From Paraburkholderia solitsugae (GTDB lineage: Bacteria; Pseudomonadota; Gammaproteobacteria; Burkholderiales; Burkholderiaceae): 64,000 nt of DNA. Positions within the stretch are counted from its first letter, which is position 1. Each line of letters starts with the position of its first letter. Below are positions 49,414 to 58,652 of this stretch, in pieces. The stretch lies in contig NZ_WOEY01000017.1 in NCBI RefSeq assembly GCF_013177695.1, positions 22,387 to 86,386 of the forward strand. The letters run 5' to 3'. A program made the translations under genes and the position numbers. The notes under the pieces were generated by a model, which saw only the letters and a program-made list of their open reading frames with translations, was not told where the DNA came from and did no database searches.

Positions 49414-49560
49414 CTAGCAGAACGATTTTGCAATCGCTATGTCACGCCTCGCGCTGACGGGAAAATCGACTGTCGTTTCCGCGCGGTCGACAGCGAGGAA
49501 GAGGTATGGCCGTTTGCCAAGAATATCCATATAGGTCTCGCCGACTCACCACGACTGCCC
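49414..49560 (-). pseudogene. IS6-family transposase fragment
   Basis: GETYMDILGKRPYLFLAVDR followed by AETTVDFPVSARRDIAIAKS matches the DDE catalytic core of IS6-type transposases (DETYVKVxGKWxYLYRAVD). The first catalytic Asp of the DETY motif is Gly here, and the frame stops at 49414, so it cannot be active. Confidence 0.7.
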
Positions 49561-49734
49561 CCAAGTCGCGGCCCATCGGTTTCATCGCCTGACTAGCTCC
49601 GGTGCGCAGCGCCTCACCCAGCAGCGATGCTGATCACCAGAACTTGCGCCAGTCGCAAGGTGGAGTCGATCCGGGGCGACTTGCCACTTGGGCCTGGCGA
49701 ATCGGCGTTTCGCATCCGTTCATCTACAGCCGTG

Positions 49735-49855
49735 CATTGGCATTAACTTGGTATCCGAATTTGGAACGCCTACCCGATTGCCCGGCGAAGCCAAGTAGCC
49801 GTTAAGTGCGCGTCCGTCTGGACGGGCGAAGCATAATTGTCCCCTGGTAATCCAC
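49735..49855 (-). pseudogene. dienelactone hydrolase 5' remnant, unit 1
   Basis: Begins with GTG at 49855 (VDYQGTIM), then shifts frame into FARPDGRALNGYLASPGNRV. This parallels MKYRGTMVGFKRPDGHELDG and YLAAPDDQ of the intact hydrolase at 54773-55492. It lies directly downstream of regulator copy C, the same gene order as at 55.5 kb. Only about 40 codons survive. Confidence 0.65.
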
Positions 49856-49962
49856 GATCGTTGCTCCGTTGGTGCATGCCGCGTCGGCACATGCGTCGAG
49901 AGTGGACCCCCCGGCAACGTCATCGCACCCTGCTGCACTGAAAATTCTGAAATCTTCTGGTA

Positions 49963-52824
49963 TCAGGACGTGGTGTCATCGGCGCGCAATGCGATCGAAT
50001 CGAAAGATTCATCGGGCACCTGCAACGCAGATCTCACCAGATCGCCCGTAGCCGGCGACTTTCTCGTGAATTTCCATAGCCGCTCCAGACTACCCTTGCA
50101 ACGCGCCTCCCACGCCACGAACCCTCTAAGCCGCCCGACGTACAAAGCATTCAGGAGCATGCGCTCTGCCGAGCGCAATATAGCGTCGGATTTCCCTCGT
50201 AGAAGCATAACCTCCGCTTCCGCCCGCCGCAGCTCTACCCAGGAAAAGAGATCTCGCGCAATTGCTGCCTTTGCGATTGCGCGAGCAAGCAAACTGTCTG
50301 CATCTTGGGGTCTACCAGTTCTAGCCAATGCAATGGCGGTTTCAGCGAGAAACGCCGTCAATACGACGCAATACTGCGCGTCGCCAATTTCATCCAACGA
50401 AGGAGCGATGCTAAGATCATAAGATTCGATCTGCCCCAATCGCAGTGCGATCAAACCTCGCCACATTTCCGCACGTGCCTTCCACGTCGACTCGCCGTGT
50501 CGCCGGGTAGCGTCCGAGAGCATCTGCACCGCGCGGTCGAGCCCCGCATCGTCGTTACGCAGCAATGCCGTCAGACACAATGCCTCACTCAACGCATAGC
50601 AAATTGACGGCGCGTGATCGAGCGCCCGCGCGTCTTCGAGCGCTCGCTGCGCCATCAACTCCGCCTCTTCGTGGCAGCCTAGAAAGGCCAATGTCTGAGC
50701 GAGCACGGAGCGCGTCATACTGTGCTCGTCATAGAGGAACCTGATACGCTCAGCGCGACTGGCACGCGCCTGCGGTATGGAGATCGAGTTCAATTCTCCG
50801 AGCGCTTCATTGAGTTGTCCAGTACACAGATGTGCTATTCCAGACATCCTATGAGCCGCCATTCGGTCGCCGGGCCAGCGGGATTTCTCCGCGACTTCTG
50901 AAAACTGTGACGCAAGCGAAAGCGCTTCTGCATACTTCCCATTCAAGTACGCATGACTCCAGCAACCCCACAAGCCTCGCAGTTGATATTCGACGTCACC
51001 GGTCGGCCCTGCGAGCGCCAACGCTGCGGCGAATGCTTCGCAAGTCTCAGCGCCCGCACTCTGGAACAACAGACACGCGCCGCGCGCCGCCTGCAGCTTC
51101 ATTTCCCATTCGACAACAGGGAAATTGCGCCGGGCGTGGACGTCAAGCCGCGATAACACCTCAAGAGCCATGTTTGCGTGGCGAAGACATTCCTCGATCA
51201 GTGCAAATTGCATGGACGGTGCGATACTGACCACTGCGAGCTCAATCGCGATTACCGCTGTCTCGTCATTTGAAAAACTCCATTTGGTAGCCGCTCGCAG
51301 ATCGTCGAGATACAGCCCGAACGTTCGGGTCCAGTCGAGCTCTAGTCGTTCATTGGCAAACTTTTCTGCAGTTCGGAAAATGTCCAGAACAAGGTGCGCA
51401 TGGCGAACTAACCAGGCGTGACTTGTGCCGCTTTCGACGAGACGGTCATACGCATAGGCGCGGATCGTATCGAGTAGCCGGTAATGCATCTGGGGCAGAC
51501 TTGGAACCGCGCACACCAGCGATTTGTCGACGAGTTCGGCGATCGCGGTCGTCACTTCACATTGCGGCATGTCGGCGCCTTCGATCAACCGCTGCGCCGA
51601 GTCCAGGGTGAAGGCCCCCGCAAACAGACTGAGCCGGATCAACACCGTCTGCAGCAGCGGTGACAGAAGCGTGTAGCTCCAGTCCACCGTCGCGCGCAAA
51701 GTTTGTTGGCGCGGAAGGGCAGTCCGCGCCCCGTTTCGTAATATCTGAAAGCGGTCATCGAGATGGTCGGCCACACCCTGAATTCCAAGGGTTGCGGTGC
51801 ATGCCGCAGCCAGCTCGATCGCCAAGGGGATGCCGTCCAATTGTCTGCAGATACGCGTGATGAGCGGTATGTATGCGCCGATTTCTGCGTCCGAAACCAA
51901 GCTGATCCGTTCCAGGAATAGCTGGATTGCGCCGAAGCATCTCGCGTCTTCCACGTCGTGATGCGAGGGCATGTCGAGCGACGGTACGTGATATACGCGC
52001 TCGCCCGCGATTCTCAGCGCTTCCCGGCTCGTGGCGATCACTATCGAGGCCGGTGTCACCTGCAGCAGCGTCTCAACGAGCTGAGCCGCGCTTTCGATCA
52101 GATGTTCGCAGTTGTCAATGACAATAAGGAGCCGTCGATCATGGAGGCTGGGCGCAATTTTTTCGAGATCTTGCGTTCCATCACCCGGCGAAAAACCGAA
52201 TGCGGCTGCTACAGTGGCCGGAAGGTAGTCAACCGACGCGGTTGCCGCCAATTCCACGAGAACAGCGCCGTCGGCAAAGGTTGATGACGCCTGGCGGGCC
52301 GCTTCGATCGCGAGCCGGGTTTTGCCGACGCCGCCTACGCCGACGAGCGTCACGAGGCGTCGCGACCGGATGAGATCTGCGACCTCGGCGAGTTGCGTTT
52401 CACGCCCGATGAGACGTGATAAGTGAACAGGAAGCCCCTTGCCTCGCAATGCGGGCACGCTTGTCGGCGCCATGCTCGCACGATCTGGAGCGGGCGACTC
52501 ATCAATGTCTAACTCTCCGACGAACTGATAGCCCCGCCCGGCAATGGTCCGGACCACGTCGCGGTCGCTTTGTAGCGCGCGTCGCAGTAGCGATACCTGA
52601 CCTTCCAGGGTGTTTTCGCCGACGACTCTTCGCGGCCAAACCACCTCCATGATTTGCTCTTTGCTAACGACCGTGCCGCGCTGCTCGATGAGCAACATGA
52701 GAAGGTCGAAAGCACGCCCTCCAACGCGGAGGGGCACACCGTTATGACTCAACTCGCGACGCCCGGGGTTAAAGGTTGTCGCGCCGAAGTGGAACAGGAT
52801 AGCAGGCTGAGACGGCACGACCAT
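49963..52824 (-). CDS. winged-helix / NTPase / TPR transcriptional regulator (STAND type), copy C
   Basis: 953 residues. Winged helix (VGGRAFDLLMLLIEQRGTVV; VRTIAGRGYQFVGE), NTPase with P-loop VGVGGVGKTRLAIEAA near 160, Walker B LLIVIDNCEHLIESAA, IATSREALRIAGERVYHV, then TPR-like helices to the end. Downstream on the same strand are the remains of a dienelactone hydrolase gene, and a decayed sister of this regulator precedes the intact hydrolase at 55.5 kb. The hydrolase was therefore probably its neighbour and perhaps its target. Confidence 0.93.
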   Translation of the reverse strand: MVVPSQPAILFHFGATTFNPGRRELSHNGVPLRVGGRAFDLLMLLIEQRGTVVSKEQIMEVVWPRRVVGENTLEGQVSLLRRALQSDRDVVRTIAGRGYQFVGELDIDESPAPDRASMAPTSVPALRGKGLPVHLSRLIGRETQLAEVADLIRSRRLVTLVGVGGVGKTRLAIEAARQASSTFADGAVLVELAATASVDYLPATVAAAFGFSPGDGTQDLEKIAPSLHDRRLLIVIDNCEHLIESAAQLVETLLQVTPASIVIATSREALRIAGERVYHVPSLDMPSHHDVEDARCFGAIQLFLERISLVSDAEIGAYIPLITRICRQLDGIPLAIELAAACTATLGIQGVADHLDDRFQILRNGARTALPRQQTLRATVDWSYTLLSPLLQTVLIRLSLFAGAFTLDSAQRLIEGADMPQCEVTTAIAELVDKSLVCAVPSLPQMHYRLLDTIRAYAYDRLVESGTSHAWLVRHAHLVLDIFRTAEKFANERLELDWTRTFGLYLDDLRAATKWSFSNDETAVIAIELAVVSIAPSMQFALIEECLRHANMALEVLSRLDVHARRNFPVVEWEMKLQAARGACLLFQSAGAETCEAFAAALALAGPTGDVEYQLRGLWGCWSHAYLNGKYAEALSLASQFSEVAEKSRWPGDRMAAHRMSGIAHLCTGQLNEALGELNSISIPQARASRAERIRFLYDEHSMTRSVLAQTLAFLGCHEEAELMAQRALEDARALDHAPSICYALSEALCLTALLRNDDAGLDRAVQMLSDATRRHGESTWKARAEMWRGLIALRLGQIESYDLSIAPSLDEIGDAQYCVVLTAFLAETAIALARTGRPQDADSLLARAIAKAAIARDLFSWVELRRAEAEVMLLRGKSDAILRSAERMLLNALYVGRLRGFVAWEARCKGSLERLWKFTRKSPATGDLVRSALQVPDESFDSIALRADDTTS

Positions 52825-53009
52825 GATGCATCCTCAGGGCAGCGCGGATCATGAAAAGTCTAGCCCTTCATTCGATGCCCGACTAGCTATTTATCTTGCC
52901 CCAATAACATCGGCGTACAAAAAGCGGTTACAGGAAGCGTGGCTCATTAATTAAGCGTACCGTACGACTTCAAAGACAGCTTCGTCAACGAAGGTATGGG
53001 CCGATTAAG

Positions 53010-53690
53010 ACCCAAGCGGAATTCAGGTCGATGCAACAGCGAAACGCCGCCTTCCCACAGTCTGAACGGCGAGCCGGTCCGCGCAGCATACTGCCGCCTA
53101 CTCGACGAACTATCTGATTGATCTGCAGACTGGGATCATTGTAGCCGTCGAAGCAACGCCCGCGACCCGATCACACGAAGTGGACTCGACCAGGACGATG
53201 TTTGATTGGGTGGAGCGGCTGTTTGACCTAAAGCCTCAACAGCTCATCGGCGACACGGCGCACGGCTCCGCAACGTTGCTTGACTGGATGGTCATGCAGA
53301 CGGAGATTGCCCCATGTTCTGGTTTGGGACACTACCACACGCAGGGACAACACATTATCCAGTAGAGAGTTCTATTGGAACAAGCTGGCCAAACGAATAT
53401 CGCTGTCCTGCGGGACGTACGTTACGCAATGATGCGCCGGTTGTTCGATGAAGGATCGCTGCCGTTCGAATACGTCCATCCGCAAGAGCACCCGCTGCAT
53501 TTGCGAAGCAGCCCGCGACGACGCCAGACGCATTGCGACAACGGCGGAATACAGGCAATCTTGTCGCGCGCGAAAGAAGATGGAAATACTCTTTGCTCAC
53601 CTCAAACGTATCCTCAAACTTCGACACTTACGACTGCGTGGGCCGACAAGTGTCCATGACGAGTTCCTGCTGGTATAGCCACAGAACCGA
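53010..53690 (+). pseudogene. IS1182-family transposase remnant
   Basis: Two frames carry the parts: STNYLIDLQTGIIVAVEATP, FDLKPQQLIGDTAHGSATLL (catalytic Asp region) up to a stop near 53362, then CRARKKMEILFAHLKRILKL and RHLRLRGPTSVHDEFLLV, the conserved IS1182 end with its catalytic Glu region. Frameshifts and a stop show it is dead. A duplicated segment begins right at its 3' end. Confidence 0.82.
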
Positions 53691-53850
53691 TCTTGCCAGC
53701 ACCATACGAACCCTTCGAATTCTCTCTTGCGGTCCCACTGCGCCATGACGCCGCGCTCTGAAGCATAAAATTTCAGGCCGTTTCAGCGCAACGGGATGCG
53801 ACTTCTCGACACAATCTTGACGTCAAAACCCAGAATCGCCGGTGAAGCCC
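53691..53850 (+). repeat. regulator-hydrolase junction repeat, unit 4 (hydrolase deleted)
   Basis: ATCTTGCCAGCACCATACGA and, further on, AAATTTCAGGCCGTTTCAGC match the reverse complement of 55590-55700 and the junction segments of units 1 and 3. Then GTCAAAACCCAGAATCGCC matches sequence just downstream of the intact hydrolase (reverse complement, near 54730). The hydrolase itself is missing. Confidence 0.5.
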
Positions 53851-54364
53851 GAACGCATCTCCACCGCGCGAGGCGTTCACGGCGTATCGTCGAGTTGCCG
53901 AACAGCACGCACTCGGCTAACACGCACCATGCAAGGATCTGGAGGCATTCCTGAATCGGAGTACTCATCACGCGCTTCCACGAACGCCGGCGTACGAATC
54001 ATCAGCTTCTGCTGTGGGTTGGTGCAGTAACGGCAACGCGTTAGGAGATTGCTTAGCTGATCGTGGACCAAAGGGAAACGTTGCGGTTGACGCGTTCCCT
54101 CACCTTCTCGCGCACCCGTGTCCATCGGAGCGAATTTTCAGCCCACTTGTTCAGTCCATTGTACTGATGGTATTCGACGCTATACGTTAGAACCCAGCAC
54201 CCCACAGCCAGCACTTCCGTCTATTGTCTACCTAAATGACTGCGGTGGGGTTGCAAGGATTGATGACAGGTTCCGCGGAGATTTGGCAGAACCGGCGCAG
54301 CGCTGCTGTTCAGTTGAGTGCCATATTAATGCAGCCTAAACTACGGAATGAATTCAACATAGAC
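53851..54364. other. gene-poor gap
   Basis: About 510 bases without a recognisable gene, between the duplicated junction and the LysR remnant. Confidence 0.4.
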
Positions 54365-54511
54365 ATGCCACACAACCTGAATGTGTTCGCTCGTGTCGTT
54401 GACACGGGAGGTTTTTGCGAAGGCGATTTCACGGAGCCGAGCGCGTTTCATCGAGCCATTTCGCAAATGAACGAGCTTCAGTCCGGGCGCATTTCGCCGC
54501 GACTTGCGTGA
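54365..54511 (+). pseudogene. LysR-family N-terminal remnant
   Basis: MPHNLNVFARVVDTGGFCEG followed by a degraded helix-turn-helix region resembles the start of LysR proteins such as MDILNNMRVFVRVVEAGSF at 57137. The frame stops at 54511 after 48 codons. No further LysR body is visible. Confidence 0.5.
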
Positions 54512-54772
54512 CGGCAAGCCAGCATGTGTCCTCAAGGGAACTGTCCGACCGGGCGCACCGGGTGGTTGAGCGCGAATTGATCCTGTCAGCATGCGATACA
54601 TAATTTATGTCGCTTATCCGACTTACTACTCGGCTGCCATAAGCGCGGCATGCCTTCGCGCGTGACGAGGCGCGCCGTAGATCGCACGTGCCCGGTCAAG
54701 ATCGCATTGATGGACACGACCGTGGCGATTCTGGGCTTTGACGCCGCGACTGTGCCGAGGAGCCGCTTACAT

Positions 54773-55492
54773 TCATTTACGCCTCCGTCGCTTCCACATG
54801 GTCCGACCGAGGAAGGTGAAAGTTCGATCCCACGCTTTCTCCGCCCAGACCTGATCGAATTGCTCACGGGATATGCGCTCGGGGCCGACCGCCGTATCGT
54901 TCGCGAATGCGTGATAGGCGAGGTATCGATGGAAGTGAACATCCACGCCGGCGTCGCGCAATCGCAACTCCAACTCGTTGACCGTGTCGATAGCGAAGAA
55001 CGCGTCCTGAAGTGCCCAGTGGCCGATAACTGGGGCTTTAATTTTCGCCGCGTCGATGTACTCGAGCGGCGGAAAACCATACCAGACGACGCCTGCGGAG
55101 AGCAGAGAGTGATGGCACAGTGCAAGCAGTGTCAGCGCTCCCCCCATGCAGTAGCCCATCGCGGCTATCCGGTCCGACTTCGTTCCGAGATACTGCAGCG
55201 CCCCAGCGACGTCCTGCGAAGTAACTTCGGCGAAATCGAGACTATTCATCAGATGATTTGCCTCTTCCTCTTCTACAGTCACCTTTCCTCGATAGAGATC
55301 GGGAACGAGCGCGAAATAGCCGGCGCTCGCAAGCCGATCCGCGACTCCTCGTATCTGGTCATTGAGCCCCCACCATTCCTGAAGAACGAGTACCGCAGGT
55401 GCGCCGGTCTGATCGTCCGGTGCGGCCAGGTAGCCGTCTAGCTCGTGTCCATCCGGTCGCTTAAAACCGACCATTGTCCCGCGATATTTCAT
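54773..55492 (-). CDS. dienelactone hydrolase family protein (carboxymethylenebutenolidase-like)
   Basis: About 239 residues from ATG 55492, with GAGGAG eight bases upstream; another in-frame ATG lies at 55498. Glu in VLVLQEWWGLNDQIR, nucleophile Cys in MGYCMGGALTL (about 115), Asp in WALQDAFF and His in YHAFAN give the DLH catalytic set. It would hydrolyse dienelactones from chlorocatechol degradation or similar lactones/esters. It is the surviving hydrolase of a unit repeated four times in this region. Confidence 0.92.
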   Translation of the reverse strand: MKYRGTMVGFKRPDGHELDGYLAAPDDQTGAPAVLVLQEWWGLNDQIRGVADRLASAGYFALVPDLYRGKVTVEEEEANHLMNSLDFAEVTSQDVAGALQYLGTKSDRIAAMGYCMGGALTLLALCHHSLLSAGVVWYGFPPLEYIDAAKIKAPVIGHWALQDAFFAIDTVNELELRLRDAGVDVHFHRYLAYHAFANDTAVGPERISREQFDQVWAEKAWDRTFTFLGRTMWKRRRRK

Positions 55493-55601
55493 GATCATTG
55501 CTCCTCGGACGCATGACGGCCAGGTGGCACATGCGTCAAGAGTAGCGGCCCAGCGATGTCATCGCGTCCTGTGGCGCTGAAAAGTCCTGAAATCTTTTGT
55601 T

Positions 55602-56092
55602 TCAGACCGTGGCATCGTCGGTGTGCGGTGAGACCGCACGAGATGATTTGAGGAGTTCGTATGGCGCTCGCAAGATCGATTCTGCCAGGTCGAATCTGCA
55701 TCGCCGTTACACAGCAACGCCATTGGAGGCAATGCCTCGCTCAACACGCGGCAGATCGACAAGGTGCGGTCGAGCGGGTGCGCGTCCTCGAGTGCTAGGT
55801 GCGCTATCAAATCGGCCTCGCCGTGGCAGTCAAGAAAAGCCAATGTCTGCGCAAGCAAAGAGCGCGTCGAGCCCGCAGGGGAAATCACTCTGGCGTGGGC
55901 TGGAAGCCGCGCTAACGCCTCAAGAACTGTATGCACGCGGTTAAGAAATTGCTCGACCAGTGTGAGTTGCACGGACGGCACGATATCGGCCACGGCGAAC
56001 TCGATCGCAATCACCGCTGTTTCGTCGGTTGAGTGGTTCCATTCGACAGCCGCGCGCAGGTCGTCCCGTAAAGCCCGGACGTGCAGGTTCAT
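55602..56092 (-). pseudogene. remnant of copy C-like regulator, unit 2
   Basis: ALRDDLRAAVEWNHSTDETA followed by VIAIEFAVADIVPSVQLTLV parallels LDDLRAATKWSFSNDETAVI in the TPR region of copy C. SLLAQTLAFLDCHGEADLIA then parallels SVLAQTLAFLGCHEEAELMA. The stretch between them in copy C is deleted. The end (DDATV-stop at 55602) parallels DDTTS-stop of copy C. The N-terminal winged helix and NTPase are absent. Confidence 0.8.
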
Positions 56093-56198
56093 TCGATTTC
56101 TGCGCCCTTTTGGCCAACGTATCGGTATGACACGCTGAAATACCGTCTATGACAGTAGCCGCAACGTTCCTTCTGCCAACCTTCTTGCGTGAGATCGA

Positions 56199-57137
56199 TC
56201 AACACTGAGCAAATCTACGAGCGGCTTCCTGATCGCTGGCCAGTGTCACCGGCATCGTATCCTTCAGATAATCGACCAACGTGCGAATCTTTGCGTCCAC
56301 ATATCGTCGCGAGGCATACATCGCGTACAGACCCATCTCCTGCGATTTGTATTCGGGTAGTACCCATGCAAGTTCACCGTCGGACAACCCGCTGATCGCC
56401 GAGTAAATTGGAATCAAGCCGATTCCCAACCCTTCCCGTACTCCGGTTGCGAGAGCCTCGGGTGTATTGACTTCAAGCGAGGCCGGGCGGAGTTGCACGC
56501 ACTCCTTTCCTTTTGGCCCATCGAAGGTCCACACGTTCATTGGAAATTCAGGTGTGTTCAGGTGGATACACGTGTGCCCCACGAGATCGTCTGGGTTATG
56601 CGGAATACCGTGTGCCTCGATGTAACTGCGTGACGCGCAAACGATGCTGAAGGCACTGCCGAATTTCTGTGAAATGAGCTCAGAATCTACCAGCGCCAAC
56701 GTACCGACGATCGCAACATCGCAACCGTCTTCGATGAAATCCGGCATGCCATTGGCAAGCGTCAACTGAACTTTGACATCCGGATATTGCTTCTGATACG
56801 CGCCGATCGCCTTTATAAGGTAGTGTTGTCCAAACCCGACTGGTGAGCGAACCTTCAGTTTCCCAAAGGGACGCGCGTGTGCGTTACCCGCTTCCGCCTC
56901 AGCCACTTCGACATAGGCGAGGATCTGCATGCAATGCTCGTAATATCGCTCACCAGCTTCGGTCAGCGCGATGCGGCGCGTGGTCCTGTTGAGCAACCGG
57001 GTTCGGAGGTGCGTCTCCAGATCCGAAACGGCGCGCGAGGTCTGGCCGGGAGTGCCATCCATGCGGTTTGCCGCCATAGTGAAGCTTCCAGCTTCGACGA
57101 CGCGCACAAAGACGCGCATATTATTCAGTATGTCCAT
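56199..57137 (-). CDS. LysR-family transcriptional regulator
   Basis: About 312 residues from ATG 57137 (MDILNNMRVFVRVVEAGSF); the frame is open to 57161. Helix-turn-helix through LLNRTTRRIALTEAGERYYE, then LysR binding domain (MPDFIEDGCDVAIVG; LVGHTCIHLN). It resembles the LysR at 1288 in its C-terminal layout. A decayed LysR lies at 54365. Target unknown. Confidence 0.93.
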   Translation of the reverse strand: MDILNNMRVFVRVVEAGSFTMAANRMDGTPGQTSRAVSDLETHLRTRLLNRTTRRIALTEAGERYYEHCMQILAYVEVAEAEAGNAHARPFGKLKVRSPVGFGQHYLIKAIGAYQKQYPDVKVQLTLANGMPDFIEDGCDVAIVGTLALVDSELISQKFGSAFSIVCASRSYIEAHGIPHNPDDLVGHTCIHLNTPEFPMNVWTFDGPKGKECVQLRPASLEVNTPEALATGVREGLGIGLIPIYSAISGLSDGELAWVLPEYKSQEMGLYAMYASRRYVDAKIRTLVDYLKDTMPVTLASDQEAARRFAQC

Positions 57138-57369
57138 GCCGTGCTCCAGATGGGAGTCCAAATCGCGAAGACACTACCTCCAGCTACCGCAAGATTATAG
57201 ATACGCAGATCATTTTTCGCGAATCCCCTAATCTCTTCCACTGCCAAGCAAGTTGCTGCCTTCAATAGACAGCCAGACCGCCTTGAAATACTCCCAGCAC
57301 CGACTACCTGTGCCGCCCGTTCCTGTCGCCCTCCCGCCTGTCGCTCCGTTGCGCCCCAAGTAACGCCGA

Positions 57370-57486
57370 GGCATCAGACCAGAATATTTCAGGATTTTTC
57401 AGCGTAACAGGAGGCAATGATGTTGCCGGGCCACTACTCTTGACGCATGTGCCGCCTGACAGGCATGCGTCAGCGGAGCAACGCTC
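57370..57486 (+). repeat. regulator-hydrolase junction repeat, unit 3
   Basis: AATATTTCAGGATTTTTCAG, CTCTTGACGCATGTGCCGCC and GGCATGCGTC match the reverse complement of 55500-55600 and 49870-49965. It is in the opposite orientation to units 1 and 2 and immediately precedes the hydrolase remnant at 57487. Confidence 0.65.
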
Positions 57487-57597
57487 ATGAATCACGCTGT
57501 AGCGATGGTCGGCTTTCAGCATCTAAACGGACGCTCACTCGCCCGGTTCATGGCGGTTCCGGACGACCCACAGGGCACGCCCGTACACCGAACATAG
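57487..57597 (+). pseudogene. dienelactone hydrolase 5' remnant, unit 3
   Basis: ATG at 57487 encodes MNHAVAMVGFQHLNGRSLAR then FMAVPDDPQGTPV before a stop. It aligns residue for residue with MKYRGTMVGFKRPDGHELDG and YLAAPDDQTGAPAV of the intact hydrolase. Only 36 codons survive. Confidence 0.75.
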
Positions 57598-57707
57598 GCG
57601 CTATCAGCAGGAACGCTTTCCGCATCGCGCAAACCACCTATCGCGGAGGAAACCGCCCTATCAAAATTCATGTCGACATCCCATCAACTGCCAATAGGAC
57701 TCTGCGC

Positions 57708-57880
57708 ATGGAGACAAAACCAACACTGCACGAACGAATTTTCGACCGCTCCGTCACCCAGATCATGGCGGGGGTACAGCGGTTTAGCTATCGGGATCTG
57801 TCGGAAATGGTTAGTGCCAAGACTTCGAGGATTCGTTACTACTTCCTGCCCAAGAACGCCTCGCGTTGGAGGCTAGATTT
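57708..57880 (+). pseudogene. TetR-family N-terminal remnant
   Basis: METKPTLHERIFDRSVTQIM, then FSYRDLSEMVSAKTSRIRYY and FLPKN resemble a TetR helix-turn-helix (YRDLAxxxGVxxASIHYYFPTK). No C-terminal domain follows; the frame runs into the Ohr gene region. It might once have regulated that gene. Confidence 0.55.
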
Positions 57881-57916
57881 CTGCACGCTACCAATAGCCC
57901 CTGAAGGAGTTCGGCT

Positions 57917-58261
57917 ATGTCTATCGAGAGAGTTCTTCATCGCGCCGACGCTCGAGCGACCGGAGGCGGCGACGGTCACACCGTCGTGCCTGGAAACAAG
58001 CTCGATTTCAACCTGACTCCGCCACGTAAGCTTGGGGGCGCACGTGGCGAAGGAACCAATCCCGAACAACTTTTTGCCGCAGGCTACAGTGCGTGCTTTA
58101 TCGGTGCAATGAAGTTTGTCGCAGCGCGAAACGGAATCGCAATCCCGGCTGAAGTTTCCGTCGTCGATAGCGTAGGTATCGGATCTATTCCGACCGGTCT
58201 TGGTATCGAGGTTTCCTTTGGAACAGACTGCGAGCGAGTTTCGCGAATTCGTCGGAAATGA
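57917..58261 (+). pseudogene. ohr: truncated Ohr (organic hydroperoxide reductase)
   Basis: 114 residues. RATGGGDGHTVVPGNKLDFN, LGGARGEGTNPEQLFAAGYS and the first redox Cys (Cys60 in SACFIGAMKF) are typical of Ohr, as is VGIGSIPTGLGIEVSF. After that the sequence diverges and stops. The second redox Cys (in the VCPYSNAT motif, about residue 125 in the family) is missing, so the thiol-peroxidase activity should be lost. GAAGGAG precedes the ATG. Confidence 0.72.
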
Positions 58262-58539
58262 CATTACGTAGTGCAGACGACTGCAGCGGCCTCCACTGCT
58301 TCCTGCAAATCGCGCAAGCGATACGAGCATCTCATGCGCGAACCGGACCCAATCTTCGGCGGGAACATCTCCCAAGGGATCCAAGACTGAGGCAGGAATG
58401 GTATGCCGGTCGGCACGGTACGACCGTCCAACAGTTTTCGCTCAGAATGCCGGCTCCGCCGAAGCGAGGGCAGTCGTAACAGCAGTTGGAGCGGTGTCTA
58501 CGATTCGTCATCGAGTACATGTTAAGCCCTGTCCTCTTC

Positions 58540-58571
58540 GACAACGAGACAACGAGACAACGAGACAACGA
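58540..58571 (+). repeat. (GACAACGA)4 tandem repeat
   Basis: Four perfect 8-bp units ending 82 bases before the DUF3331 start at 58653. The position fits a promoter region. Confidence 0.9.
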
Positions 58572-58652
58572 ATAAATTAGCGGAGCGCGATTCCGGTTAA
58601 AACCCCCTTCGGCTCATTTTGTTGGAGTTTCATTTCTGAAAGGCATGCCGAC

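Noticed and set aside
50832..51230. Plus-strand frames of 60-130 codons opposite the regulator genes
   Set aside because: They are antisense to regulator copy C, whose motifs are unambiguous on the minus strand.
58540..58571. Possible CRISPR-like repeat
   Set aside because: The 8-bp units are contiguous with no spacers. It is a simple tandem repeat.
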